A stretch of DNA of 64,000 nt from Deltaproteobacteria bacterium (GCA_023489335.1 JAMDCP010000002.1:225483-289482); one strand, 5' to 3'; positions 55,649-63,847 are shown, counted from the first letter of the stretch. The notes: generated from the sequence alone by a model not told the origin. Made by a program: numbers and translations.

Positions 55649-56356
55649 TTAGCTGATAGCTTCAACCTGTTTAAATATATAGTTTTCACCCTCGATAATT
55701 ACCCTGCAATTTCGATTCGATTCTATCGCTGAAATTACCGTCAAATCCTTACAGATTCTATGACAGAACCTCTTATACGCATAATCGTCCCCCCTCTTGC
55801 TTTTGGGTTTGCCCCCTATCGATTTATTATTCCAGAGGTTTCTAAAGGAAACCTTTGAACAGTTGGACGGGAGCGATATTACATATGAAGCAAGATAATA
55901 TCCGCAAAGAGAATGAATTTTCGATATCGGGTTTACGTCGATGAACTTATCACGGTTTTGCAAAACTTCAAGATAAGCGGGATTAAAGGCAATCTCGTAT
56001 TTTCCTATCTCTTCCTTTTTTTTAATGTATAATATCGCGCTCATAGTTGTTAGTCCCGTGCTTGTTTTTATCCTGACGATAGTATTTTTAATCATTTCGT
56101 TAATAGCGGTTTGAACATCGTCTAACTGTTCCTTGTTGCCGTTATGGCCGTAAATTCCGCGATATATTTCGTTAATGCTTGCTATGACGGCAATCGTTCT
56201 AAACATCGCGCCGTCTTTTTCGTATTTGACCCATTTTACCGGCTGTGAAAGCTGTATTTTTGAAAGGCTGTGCAGAACAAGCTCGCGGGCTTTGTCCAGC
56301 TGGTTCCTGTCGGCGTTTTGAATCATGTTCGTGTTTATTTTCGTGTCTTTCATCAT
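55649..56356 (-). CDS. RepC-like iteron-binding replication initiator
   Basis: 235 residues. Helical N-terminal part, then VQTAINEMIKNTIVRIKTST, YEIAFNPAYLEVLQN and GYYLASYVISLPSNC, in the same order as the two winged-helix domains of IncQ RepC. Similarity is distant, so the call rests also on position: directly after a RepA-type helicase (ATGA overlap) and 33 bases before four iterons. It would bind the iterons and load the helicase. The first methionines (MMKD) leave the start uncertain by one codon. Confidence 0.62.
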   Translation of the reverse strand: MMKDTKINTNMIQNADRNQLDKARELVLHSLSKIQLSQPVKWVKYEKDGAMFRTIAVIASINEIYRGIYGHNGNKEQLDDVQTAINEMIKNTIVRIKTSTGLTTMSAILYIKKKEEIGKYEIAFNPAYLEVLQNRDKFIDVNPISKIHSLCGYYLASYVISLPSNCSKVSFRNLWNNKSIGGKPKSKRGDDYAYKRFCHRICKDLTVISAIESNRNCRVIIEGENYIFKQVEAIS

Positions 56357-57507
56357 AACCCCCTTATTTTTATTATATTTTCTTCTTCGACAGCTAATTT
56401 ATCCTCGTAATTGTCTTTAAATATTTGTATATATTTTTCATTTTTAAAAAAAGTCTTTATGCCCCAGTTGTCCTTTTCTATTTTCACGATTACATTTTTA
56501 TTGTCCGATTTATCGGCTTCTATGGTATAATGCGCCCTTGCGGCGTCCACAAAGGCAGTCGCCCCCCTTGCGTCCCCAATGCTTGCAAATTTAGCGTGAT
56601 GATGAATTAGAACTATCGCCTTATTGTCCTGCTTTGCCCATTCCGTCAGTAAATCCATAAACTGCCTGGCTTCTCCGTTGTCGTTTTCGTTCCCGCCAAA
56701 GAACGCGATTAGCGGGTCGATTATTATGAGCTTGAAATCCCTGCAAGCGGCCTTAAACTCATAAAAGACAGGATTGACGCTGATTTGTTTATCCGATTTT
56801 TTAAGGACCTGAAAGGGGAGCTGGTCGGTAAATCTCAAATAATCGTTATTTATCTGAATTTCCGTAAATCCCGATATTTTTTCGAGCCTGTATTTCGTAG
56901 TATAGTCCGGGTCTTCGGAAAGCCAGGCGAGCGTCGGGATTTGCCTGTCCGCCGCTCGTAGTGCAATTTGCAGAGCAAGAGCTGATTTGCCGCTTCCGCC
57001 CCTACTTGAAATCATCGTTACGGCCCCGAGCGGCAACGGAATAAAATCATCGAGCAAAAAAGTCGTCTTTTTTGCGGCTATGGCAGACGGCGGCTTGAAG
57101 TCGAATTTTGCAAGCGTGTTTTGTTCCAGTTTCCTTGCGAGTTCTGCGACTTTTGCCTTAGTTTCGATAAAATCCGAGTTAGCGTTTTGAATTTCTGCGA
57201 GTCTTGAAATTAGCAATCTTCTAAGCGAAGCGTTTTTAATTTCTTCGACATATTTCTCGATATTTAGCAGTCCCTCGGGAAGCTGCATTAATTCCAAAAC
57301 ATAATCTTCGTATTCTGTGCCGACGAAGTTTGTTAAATCGATAGCCTGCCCGGCCGCGCGAAGTTCTTTTATCTTTGCAAAAATTTCCCGGTGCCGGCTA
57401 TCATAAAAATCCGTCGGGCTTAAAAAGGAAGCCTTTTCGATGTTTCTGTTATCGATTATCATTCCTGCGAACAATGCTTGTTCGACGAAAATGTGATTTT
57501 CTGTCAT
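56353..57507 (-). CDS. RepA-type hexameric helicase with DnaB N-terminal domain
   Basis: 384 residues from ATG 57507, seven bases after AAAGGTG; an in-frame GTG at 57516 is an alternative (numbering below counts from it). Residues 10-60 match the DnaB N-terminal, primase-contacting domain (VEQALFAGMIIDNRNIEKAS, then FYDSRHREIFAKIKELRAAG). Residues 150-310 are a RecA-like ATPase of the IncQ RepA type: Walker A SSRGGSGKSAL (170-180), LAWLSEDPDYTTKYRLEKI, Walker B KLIIIDP (262-268), VLIHHHAKF. Plasmid RepA proteins lack the DnaB part, so this is a fusion. Its stop overlaps the start of the RepC-like gene. Confidence 0.8.
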   Translation of the reverse strand: MTENHIFVEQALFAGMIIDNRNIEKASFLSPTDFYDSRHREIFAKIKELRAAGQAIDLTNFVGTEYEDYVLELMQLPEGLLNIEKYVEEIKNASLRRLLISRLAEIQNANSDFIETKAKVAELARKLEQNTLAKFDFKPPSAIAAKKTTFLLDDFIPLPLGAVTMISSRGGSGKSALALQIALRAADRQIPTLAWLSEDPDYTTKYRLEKISGFTEIQINNDYLRFTDQLPFQVLKKSDKQISVNPVFYEFKAACRDFKLIIIDPLIAFFGGNENDNGEARQFMDLLTEWAKQDNKAIVLIHHHAKFASIGDARGATAFVDAARAHYTIEADKSDNKNVIVKIEKDNWGIKTFFKNEKYIQIFKDNYEDKLAVEEENIIKIRGL

Positions 57508-57532
57508 AATTTTCACCTTTTTTTTAAAGGCT

Positions 57533-57697
57533 TTATCTTTTTTCTATCTTATTCGAGAATCCGCGAATAACGTCCCAAAACTCTTCGTCAAGAATATCGA
57601 TATTTTTGTCCATTATTCTTTTTTTTAATTTTTTGTTTTCTTCCTTTAATTGCTTGTTTTCTGCCATAAGTGCCAAAATTTTATCTCTCATTTTCAT
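57533..57697 (-). CDS. Small coiled-coil protein in the repF position
   Basis: 54 residues, below common length cut-offs. A GGGAGGTG lies nine bases before the ATG. Residues 10-30 are a charged coiled coil (ENKQLKEENKKLKKRIMDKN) and the end is DEEFWDVIRGFSNKIEKR. In IncQ plasmids a short regulatory gene, repF, lies just upstream of repA; here the gene occupies the same place, 26 bases before the helicase start. No sequence similarity to RepF can be claimed. Confidence 0.68.
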   Translation of the reverse strand: MKMRDKILALMAENKQLKEENKKLKKRIMDKNIDILDEEFWDVIRGFSNKIEKR

Positions 57698-57704
57698 AGT
57701 GAAT

Positions 57705-58937
57705 TCACCTCCCTAAGCCTTTGTTTTTATTAAGCCTTCTTTCGAGGTCTTCCGTGAAAGCGTCCCGCTGCATTTCCTTATTTTTATCCCTTCCGAAGTC
57801 CTGTTTTTGTTCCTGCTCTTTAAGGTTTTCGGTTTCGGGGCTTAAGGTCTTTTCCTTTTCCTGGGTTTCGGTTTTCAGGTTCTTGGTTTGTGCCTTTCGC
57901 TCCTTTTCAAGCCGTTCTCTTTCCTCGAGTTCTGCCTTAAAATCAGGAACAGCTGCCTTTTTTTTAAGCTCGTTAATAATTTCCTCATTAACCTCGAGGT
58001 CTTGCTTTATCCCCTCTTTCTCGGATTTTGAGTAGAACTTTCCCAAAAACCCGTCTGCTCTTTTCTTTATTTTTTCGTTAAAACCTTCAACGCACACTAT
58101 TTCTCCCTTAGTTACTTTTTTAAGCTTATTTTCTTTTAGTTGTATTGCCCGCTCGAAAAGCTTTCGCTTGCGCTCCGAGACATACTGAGCAAACAGCGGG
58201 TATCTTTCGGCGTATTCATTAAACATTTTCCCGCCGTCCCCGCGCTTTTCCGCTTCCTGCGCCCTTTTTGCCGCAGCTGCAACCCATTTGGGATAATGCT
58301 TTATCGACTTGCCGATTCCCTTCATTTGACATTTTATTTTTAACTCCGCTTCGATAAAATTCTTAATGTCTTTTTTAACTGAATCTAATAAAGCCGGGTC
58401 TTGAAACTCCCGAATGGCTTTGAAATTAGCGTCCACATTCGAGTAGGCGATATGGACGTGCGGATTTTTAAAGTTTTCCGACTTGTGGAGAGCCGCGCTG
58501 AAAGCATAGCAGCTCGAAAAATAGCGGGTTTGCAAGGTTGAAAGCAATTTCTCGACTTTGGAAGGATTGTTTAAAATTTCTTTGGGTAAGGGGATAACGA
58601 ACCGCCGCTGAATTACGCCGTTTTTCTGCCGCAAATTCGCTTCAATTTCGGCGTATTTCTTTTTTCCCTCTGCCGGCGTATCGCCGAAAGCGACGACGCA
58701 CTCCTTATCGCGCTCGATGTATTCCGTGAAGGCTCCGCTCCGGCCTTTATTTTCAATTCCCTTGACTCTCGACACCTGCGCTGATATATTCCACGTCTTA
58801 AGCCCCTTAAACCCGCCCTTGGATGTCAAGCCGTGGGCTCCGCCGAGCCTGATTTTCTGGTTTTCTTTTTTCGGCGGGCGCGTGTAACCCGAATCCCAAC
58901 CTGCCATGAAGTCGCATTTTCTCGGTATTCTTCCCAT
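57705..58937 (-). CDS. MobA/MobL-type relaxase
   Basis: 410 residues. The N-terminal part has AFTEYIERDKE, where a catalytic Tyr is expected, IQRRFVIPLPKEI, and AALHKSENFKNPHVHIAYSN, whose NPHVH holds the metal-binding His pair of the MOBQ-type family. The rest is a long basic and Glu/Lys-rich helical tail. No primase (RepB) domain follows, in contrast to IncQ MobA-RepB. It would nick oriT and pilot the strand through a conjugation channel. It is followed by the small coiled-coil gene after 7 bases. Confidence 0.75.
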   Translation of the reverse strand: MGRIPRKCDFMAGWDSGYTRPPKKENQKIRLGGAHGLTSKGGFKGLKTWNISAQVSRVKGIENKGRSGAFTEYIERDKECVVAFGDTPAEGKKKYAEIEANLRQKNGVIQRRFVIPLPKEILNNPSKVEKLLSTLQTRYFSSCYAFSAALHKSENFKNPHVHIAYSNVDANFKAIREFQDPALLDSVKKDIKNFIEAELKIKCQMKGIGKSIKHYPKWVAAAAKRAQEAEKRGDGGKMFNEYAERYPLFAQYVSERKRKLFERAIQLKENKLKKVTKGEIVCVEGFNEKIKKRADGFLGKFYSKSEKEGIKQDLEVNEEIINELKKKAAVPDFKAELEERERLEKERKAQTKNLKTETQEKEKTLSPETENLKEQEQKQDFGRDKNKEMQRDAFTEDLERRLNKNKGLGR

Positions 58938-58940
58938 TAT

Positions 58941-59255
58941 TTATACCCCTGACCGGGATTGTTTAAAGGATTGAAATTTTAACTCCAGTTCGTCCGGCGA
59001 GATTTCATTGCCGAAATATTTCACGCATAACCCGCCCATTATAAATTTTTTATGGTCCGCAATTTTCCGGAGTTTTATTTTTGCGGCATGGGCAGCCTGC
59101 TCGGCATAGCTTTTTTTAAGCTCCGCAAGTTCGACTTCGAGCCTAAGCCTCTCATCGTGCAGCCTGGAGTATTCCTCCCGGTCAGTTTTTTTAACCTCTC
59201 GCATTTTATTTTTAACCTCCGTCAACTTTGCCGAAATTTCTTTCCTTTTTGTCAT
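58941..59255 (-). CDS. Small coiled-coil mobilization accessory protein
   Basis: 104 residues from ATG 59255, which has GAGGAG just upstream; the in-frame GTG at 59270 overlaps that site. ISAKLTEVKNKMREVKKTDR and LRLEVELAELKKSYAEQAAH form a long coiled coil, then RKIADHKKFIMGGLCVKYFG. Position just upstream of the relaxase and coiled-coil nature suit a MobC/TraD-like accessory factor that aids nicking at oriT. No firm family match. Confidence 0.55.
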   Translation of the reverse strand: MTKRKEISAKLTEVKNKMREVKKTDREEYSRLHDERLRLEVELAELKKSYAEQAAHAAKIKLRKIADHKKFIMGGLCVKYFGNEISPDELELKFQSFKQSRSGV

Positions 59256-59289
59256 TGTTTTTCTCCTCACTATTGCCTTTAATTTTTCT

Positions 59290-59362
59290 GGTTAATGGTT
59301 TTCTATTAACCTGCCTTTAAAAACCGATTTAAAACGACACAGCACCACAAATTTAGTGCGCA
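59290..59362. other. Candidate origin of transfer (oriT)
   Basis: The gap between the accessory gene and the next gene has GGTTAAT-GGTTTTCT-ATTAACC (59290-59311), a 7-bp inverted repeat with an 8-base loop. Some 40 bases to the right lies TTTAGTGCGCA, which resembles the TAAGTGCGCCCT nick region of IncQ-type oriT. The relaxase and its helper are encoded directly to the left. The nick-like part overlaps the 3' end of the next CDS. Tentative. Confidence 0.35.
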
Positions 59363-59646
59363 GGGGCAGTTAATTTTTTACCCAACAATCCTTTTTTCAA
59401 TCTTTCGGATATTTTTAGCTTTTCTTCTTCCGATAAAATTCTTCTTTTTTTGTTTGGATTCGGATTGTAAGGTTGGAAAGCGTATAACGAGCAATTCTTA
59501 CTTAAACAGTCTAATTCTTTAGGGTCTGCTCCTTCGAGATAGCAAACATAACATTGCGCAAGTATCGCTTCCTTGTGCGAAAGCTGCCCCCCGCTTTTGA
59601 ATTTAATGTATTCGTTTTTGCCTTGCCTGGTGATTAGTGCTTCCAT
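59353..59646 (-). CDS. Small Cys-rich putative zinc-binding protein
   Basis: 97 residues. Cysteines occur as LAQCYVCYLEGADPKELDC followed by LSKNCSLYAFQPYNPNPNKK, i.e. CxxC...C...C, with a PY-type end resembling small phage and plasmid proteins that bind zinc. The rest is basic (EEEKLKISERLKKGLLGKK). It might bind DNA or the relaxosome. No family name is claimed. Confidence 0.55.
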   Translation of the reverse strand: MEALITRQGKNEYIKFKSGGQLSHKEAILAQCYVCYLEGADPKELDCLSKNCSLYAFQPYNPNPNKKRRILSEEEKLKISERLKKGLLGKKLTAPAH

Positions 59647-59676
59647 TTTTTTAACTCCTTTTTTAGTTTTTTGTTT

Positions 59677-59931
59677 TCATTTTTCGTCCTTATCCGTTCC
59701 GTTTCCTTTTTTTCCGAGCTCCTTTAATTGCCATTCCACAATCGATATTCCGTCTTGCATTTCTTTTTTTAATTCCCTTAAAATTTTTGAAACTTTTTTA
59801 ATCCTCTCTGCCTTGTTAAGCTTAAAGTCTGGATTCCTCGAGTATTCCACAACCAATAAAAAGTCCTCGATATAATCCAATAATTGCACTTGAAGGTCAT
59901 AAAAACCGGATTTTAATATTTCTTCTTTCAT
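59677..59931 (-). CDS. Small helical protein of unknown function
   Basis: 84 residues from ATG 59931, which has AAGGGGGA upstream; an earlier in-frame start would overlap the previous gene by 35 bases. Helices read EEILKSGFYDLQVQLLDYIE and IKKVSKILRELKKEMQDGIS; the end is charged (KKGNGTDKDEK). Function unknown; possibly an element regulator or T4SS accessory. Confidence 0.5.
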   Translation of the reverse strand: MKEEILKSGFYDLQVQLLDYIEDFLLVVEYSRNPDFKLNKAERIKKVSKILRELKKEMQDGISIVEWQLKELGKKGNGTDKDEK

Positions 59932-59944
59932 CTTTTTATCCCCC

Positions 59945-60466
59945 TTAATTTTTTTCATTTTTTTGTGTTTTTTTATCAAGTTTGTTGATTTTATGCGCCT
60001 TTGAGGGTGAATAGCCGCTATTCACCTTTGATTTTTTATCCCTGCCTGTTGCCTGAATCGCTTTATCAAGTTTGTAAACTTTTTTATAGATTTTCAGAGC
60101 CTCCCGCCGGTAATACTGCCCTGAACCGGCCGTTTGCGGTATAGGAACATTGTTTGATTGCGGCATAACCGCGCCTAAAGCCCGTTTTATTGTAAATGCT
60201 TTTTGAGCAGCGGTTATCGGATTAATCCAGACAAATCTAAGCGGCCTAAACGATACCTTAAACATACCCCCGAATAAAATAAATAATAAAATTACGACCG
60301 AAACTATAATAATTTTGCCCCGCGGGGTATTCAGGCCTTTTCTGTCTGCGTATTCTCCCAGCATGGCCGCCGCAGATTTAAGTTTTTCGTTGCCGACTTT
60401 TTCAAATTCTTCAAGCCGGTTTTCAATTTTAGTCGCCTGGGCATTTATTTTTTCTTTAATTTTCAT
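59945..60466 (-). CDS. Single-pass membrane protein next to trbL
   Basis: 173 residues. A coiled-coil, partly charged N-terminus (about 1-48), one membrane helix near 51-68 (IIIVSVVILLFILFGGMF) and a basic C-terminal half of about 100 residues. It starts one base inside the end of the TrbL-like gene, so it is translated with it. Probably a component or helper of the conjugation machine; no family recognised. Confidence 0.5.
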   Translation of the reverse strand: MKIKEKINAQATKIENRLEEFEKVGNEKLKSAAAMLGEYADRKGLNTPRGKIIIVSVVILLFILFGGMFKVSFRPLRFVWINPITAAQKAFTIKRALGAVMPQSNNVPIPQTAGSGQYYRREALKIYKKVYKLDKAIQATGRDKKSKVNSGYSPSKAHKINKLDKKTQKNEKN

Positions 60467-61509
60467 TATTTACCTCCTTTGCCTGCCGCTCTTTTAATCT
60501 CGCCTACTGTTTTACTTGCCGTCCTTCCGCCGCCGCCTGATATTTTATTAAAGGAATTTATAACCGGCGCTATAACGGCCGTTATTGACATATTAGGCAT
60601 ACCGCTTACTATCTCGCCCGCTATAGAGGGAATTTTAGTTACCAAATACCCGAACATCAACAAAATAAAGGTATAAATGAGTTCGTTGATAATGCTATAT
60701 AAATTGTATGAAGCTTTTGCATTCAGCGCATGAATGTAATTTAGAAGTGTGTTGTTCATGAACAAGGAAAACATTTTCAGGACGACAAATACTAAAAAAT
60801 ATGAAATAGCACTCGTTAACAAGAATTTCAACCAGCCGTTCCAAAGGAACTCTAAGGGTTTAAAAATCATAAACGGAACAAATATATAACCGCTGACCAA
60901 AGCAACGACAATGTAAGCTTCTATAATAAATATTGTCCCGGCGACCAATAAAAACGCTATAATCAGGACTATTATGCCGGCAAAATATAAAATCACGCTC
61001 GGAACAATCGAAAAAAAGTTCCAGATACTTCCCGTCGAAACTAAGGCAAACTGTTTCAAAAGGATATTATAAAAGTCATAAAAAACATTAACAAATAGGC
61101 TCATCGGATCCGTCACGCCGCCCACGCGCTGGCCAAGAGAGTAAAACATATTCACCGTCCCAACGAAGAATAGATTATAGCCAGCGAGCATACCTCTGAC
61201 AAACATAATTAAAAACGCAAACAGCATAAATTCTTTGATTCCTTTATCGCCAAAAAGTAGATTCTGAATAATCCAGACCATCAAAGATATGACCGCAAGA
61301 TACGCGAATAACTGCCCTGAAATATTAGTCAAGCTTGCGGCTTCCGCCGGACCGGCTTTAAGTAGATTATGCTCGATCGAATTTAATTTATTAAATCCGA
61401 GCGTTTTGTTCGTTACATTATTTATTTTTGCGGAAGCGGCGTAAGCTTTGCCCTGGCCAAGAGAGTAAAACCCCGCTATTAAGATTAAGATTAAGATTAA
61501 TTTCTTCAT
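60466..61509 (-). CDS. TrbL/VirB6-family conjugation channel protein
   Basis: 347 residues. A signal-like start (LILILILIAGFYSLGQGKAYA) is followed by about six to seven membrane helices and a Gly/Lys-rich end (ISGGGGRTASKTVGEIKRAA). Short conserved-type stretches include SLGQRVGGVTDPMSLFVNVF and VSGYIFVPFMIFKPLEFLWN, usual for the TrbL/VirB6 inner-membrane channel of type IV secretion systems. It lies two genes downstream of a VirB5-like gene, the usual TrbJ-(K)-L order, with an EexN-like lipoprotein between. Confidence 0.78.
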   Translation of the reverse strand: MKKLILILILIAGFYSLGQGKAYAASAKINNVTNKTLGFNKLNSIEHNLLKAGPAEAASLTNISGQLFAYLAVISLMVWIIQNLLFGDKGIKEFMLFAFLIMFVRGMLAGYNLFFVGTVNMFYSLGQRVGGVTDPMSLFVNVFYDFYNILLKQFALVSTGSIWNFFSIVPSVILYFAGIIVLIIAFLLVAGTIFIIEAYIVVALVSGYIFVPFMIFKPLEFLWNGWLKFLLTSAISYFLVFVVLKMFSLFMNNTLLNYIHALNAKASYNLYSIINELIYTFILLMFGYLVTKIPSIAGEIVSGMPNMSITAVIAPVINSFNKISGGGGRTASKTVGEIKRAAGKGGK

Positions 61510-61523
61510 ACTTTTACCTCATT

Positions 61524-61796
61524 TTAATATGTTAATTTCGGCGGTTTAGGTCGAGGAAGATATGCCTTCGCTGCCGAGGAACAGTTATTTAGACGTGCCG
61601 CTGACGAAGCACCGTCGGGTTCTTGGTTTTGCCAGCCCGGATAATGTTTATTGCACCATTTATAAACTTTTAATGCTGTTTTTTTATGTTTAAAATAATA
61701 ATAAACAGAATGGTCTTGTAATACGGTTTTTTTCGCGCAACCCGAAAGGCCGAAAGCGAAAAACCCCGCTATTAAGATTAATAATAATTTTTTCAT
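61524..61796 (-). CDS. EexN/TrbK-like entry exclusion lipoprotein
   Basis: 90 residues. Lipoprotein signal: MKKLLLILIAGFFAFGLSGC with the lipidated Cys at residue 20. The mature part has YYYFKHKKTALKVYKWCNKH and a late AARLNNCSSAAKAYL, a Cys pair spacing like EexN proteins (C...NC.NA..A). These block redundant conjugation into cells that already hold the element. Position between VirB5-like and TrbL-like genes is where trbK/eex lies in IncP and related systems. Confidence 0.65.
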   Translation of the reverse strand: MKKLLLILIAGFFAFGLSGCAKKTVLQDHSVYYYFKHKKTALKVYKWCNKHYPGWQNQEPDGASSAARLNNCSSAAKAYLPRPKPPKLTY

Positions 61797-61807
61797 TTTT
61801 TTTTAAC

Positions 61808-61942
61808 CTATTTTAAAAATTGAGTAGAAATGTTTTGGATTGGCAAATATTGAGAAAACCAAGCCAATAAACAACACGTAAAGACAATCGCTATATCACA
61901 TATTTTTTTATTTTTAAAATAAAATTCTTTAATTTTTAGCAT
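61808..61942 (-). CDS. Very small single-pass membrane protein
   Basis: 44 residues, with an AGGAGG eight bases before the ATG. A basic N-terminal part (KIKEFYFKNKKICD) leads to one membrane helix (IAIVFTCCLLAWFSQYL). It fills the gap between the VirB5-like and EexN-like genes in the same direction. Start and good ribosome binding site support it as a real gene; function unknown. Confidence 0.6.
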   Translation of the reverse strand: MLKIKEFYFKNKKICDIAIVFTCCLLAWFSQYLPIQNISTQFLK

Positions 61943-61952
61943 TTTTTGCCTC

Positions 61953-62807
61953 CTATTTACCGATTCCAAAATTTGTTACTGCTGGATATGTCCCGAATGG
62001 CGAGCCGGAGTTAGAATAAGATATAAGAGCAGGCGGAACGTAAGTTGACTTCGCGGCCCCAGTTACCGCCGGCTGCGAATCCTGCGTTCCCGCCTGGACG
62101 GCCTGAAGTTTCGCCTGCTCCGCCAATAATTTGTTTGACTGGTTTACTTCCTCCGTTAAAGCCACTACGGCCTGTCCGGTAGCCTGCTGAGCGCTTACGC
62201 TTCCGTGGGCGGCGGCGATGTTAGAACCGAGTTGGCTTATTAGGTTCTGGTTCTTCTGAGCGTTGCTGAGGACGGACTGGGCGTATCCGGCGGTCTGCAT
62301 GGCCTGAGTATTCGCGGTATTGTATTGATTTTGAAGGGCGGCCGTCTGGCCGGAATATGTCGAAAGATTAAGGCTTTGCGACCCGTAAGTGGTTTGATAG
62401 TTTTTCATAAACCCTTGCATTACCGGGTTGCCGTTTTCCATATTTATAATATTAGTCATAGAAGCTTCTTCAGCCGTAAGCGAGTTTTTAAGTCCTTCGA
62501 GTTCGTTTGCGGGCATCATGACCGTGCTTTCAATGTTGTTTACCGCTCCGATTAACTGCGAGGACTCCTGCTGGAGGTTTTGGATCTGGTTTATTAATTG
62601 CTGGCCTTGCCTGACATACTTAAGCGCGGAAAGTTCAACTTCAATTTTAGACTCGGCCGCCTGAATTACGGCATTTGCCCGCGTAATGTCCTGAATGACG
62701 CTCGACACCCCAATCTCGATTGGGTCAGTTACGACGATTTGGGCGGAAGCCGTAAACGGCATTAAAAAGAAAAACCCGAAAACAAAAATAACCAATATTT
62801 TTTTCAT
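61953..62807 (-). CDS. VirB5/TrbJ-like conjugation protein
   Basis: 284 residues. Signal peptide MKKILVIFVFGFFFLMPFTA with cleavage expected near TASAQ. The mature part is helical, Gln/Asn/Ala-rich (YVRQGQQLINQIQNLQQESS) with few Cys, as in TrbJ/VirB5 minor pilins at the tip of conjugative pili. It is the first gene of the - strand transfer operon, and the intergenic region upstream should hold the operon promoter. Sequence similarity in this family is weak; the call relies on layout and neighbours. Confidence 0.65.
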   Translation of the reverse strand: MKKILVIFVFGFFFLMPFTASAQIVVTDPIEIGVSSVIQDITRANAVIQAAESKIEVELSALKYVRQGQQLINQIQNLQQESSQLIGAVNNIESTVMMPANELEGLKNSLTAEEASMTNIINMENGNPVMQGFMKNYQTTYGSQSLNLSTYSGQTAALQNQYNTANTQAMQTAGYAQSVLSNAQKNQNLISQLGSNIAAAHGSVSAQQATGQAVVALTEEVNQSNKLLAEQAKLQAVQAGTQDSQPAVTGAAKSTYVPPALISYSNSGSPFGTYPAVTNFGIGK

Positions 62808-62954
62808 TTTTTTTTACCTCGATAAAAATTTGAATTCTATATTGTGTTAATATATTACTACAATTAATTATATAACTAAAAAAATAATTGTCAAGTTATT
62901 TTTTCTATTTTGTAGAAATATTTTATTTTTATTTTAAAGATTTTGCTCAAGACA

Positions 62955-62990
62955 GCACTCGTTCCGAGTGCAAATCGCTTTTTAGCGATT
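62955..62990. repeat. Two adjacent perfect hairpins upstream of the repressor gene
   Basis: GCACTCG-TTC-CGAGTGC (62955-62971) and AATCGCT-TTTT-AGCGATT (62973-62990) lie side by side between the divergent VirB5-like and repressor genes. They may serve as operators, a transcript leader structure or part of an origin. No gene covers them. Confidence 0.55.
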
Positions 62991-63052
62991 AACCTGCGGT
63001 GCTAAAATATTTGTGTTAATTTTTTTTATAATGTGTTATAAAATTAAATATC

Positions 63053-63847
63053 ATGGCTAAATATAAACCTCTTTTAACAAAATCTGAAATATCTTTTATC
63101 GATAGATTAAGAAAAATAAGGATTGAAAAGCATATAACACAGGAAGAACTTGCTAAAAAAGCGGGGGTTCCAAGGGTTTTTATTGCCGAGCTTGAAAAAT
63201 ACTATAAAAAACCAAAAAAACAATATGTCTCTAAAATAGCTGCGGCGCTGGAATATCCGGCTGATAAACTGGATTATTTTTTTAAAAGCGCAAAATTCGA
63301 TAAATTCATTTTTGAAGAAAGAACAGCACCTATTCCTTTAAGCAGGGATATTATAAAAACCAGGGAAGAGTTTGAACGGTTAAGTTTGGAATCTTACATT
63401 TTTTTACCCTATAAGCTAATCGATTTTATATCTTATCAACTTCAAGGTAATTTCTACGCTTATATTATGCCTGATGAGTCAATGCAGCCCTTAATTAAAA
63501 AAAACGATATTGTGTTAATTAAATTTATCGATATCGACTTTAAGGATTTAGACGAAAGAATAAACAATATTACGGCAGCCGCTGTCAATATGAAAACCGG
63601 TCAGGAAATAATTAGGAATTATAATAGCCATGTTTTAGATAAATTTATAGATTCCGGGCGGATCCACGAAAATATGCCGGACATCTCTCTGAACCCGGTA
63701 AATCCGGAATTTATTTCAATATCGTTTGCCATTAAGAATAACAAACCTCGCACATGGAAAATAAAAGGCCTCGTCGTGGCCGTTATTAGCGAAAAAATAC
63801 TAATCGATGATACCGACGGAGTTATTTTAAAAACATTTGATATGTAA
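63053..63847 (+). CDS. XRE-S24 (CI/LexA-like) repressor
   Basis: 264 residues. The N-terminal helix-turn-helix is HITQEELAKKAGVPRVFIAE. The C-terminal S24 peptidase-like domain has AYIMPDESMQPLIKKNDIVL (the Ser of SM lies in the usual serine-nucleophile position) and AAAVNMKTGQEIIRN, a plausible Lys partner. Such proteins repress element genes and are cleaved during the SOS response. It is divergent from the transfer operon and thus well placed to regulate it. An inactive protease version cannot be ruled out. Confidence 0.78.
   Translation: MAKYKPLLTKSEISFIDRLRKIRIEKHITQEELAKKAGVPRVFIAELEKYYKKPKKQYVSKIAAALEYPADKLDYFFKSAKFDKFIFEERTAPIPLSRDIIKTREEFERLSLESYIFLPYKLIDFISYQLQGNFYAYIMPDESMQPLIKKNDIVLIKFIDIDFKDLDERINNITAAAVNMKTGQEIIRNYNSHVLDKFIDSGRIHENMPDISLNPVNPEFISISFAIKNNKPRTWKIKGLVVAVISEKILIDDTDGVILKTFDM

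Noticed and set aside
57705..58937. MobA-RepB fusion as in IncQ plasmids
   Set aside because: After the relaxase part only a charged helical tail follows, with no primase motifs.
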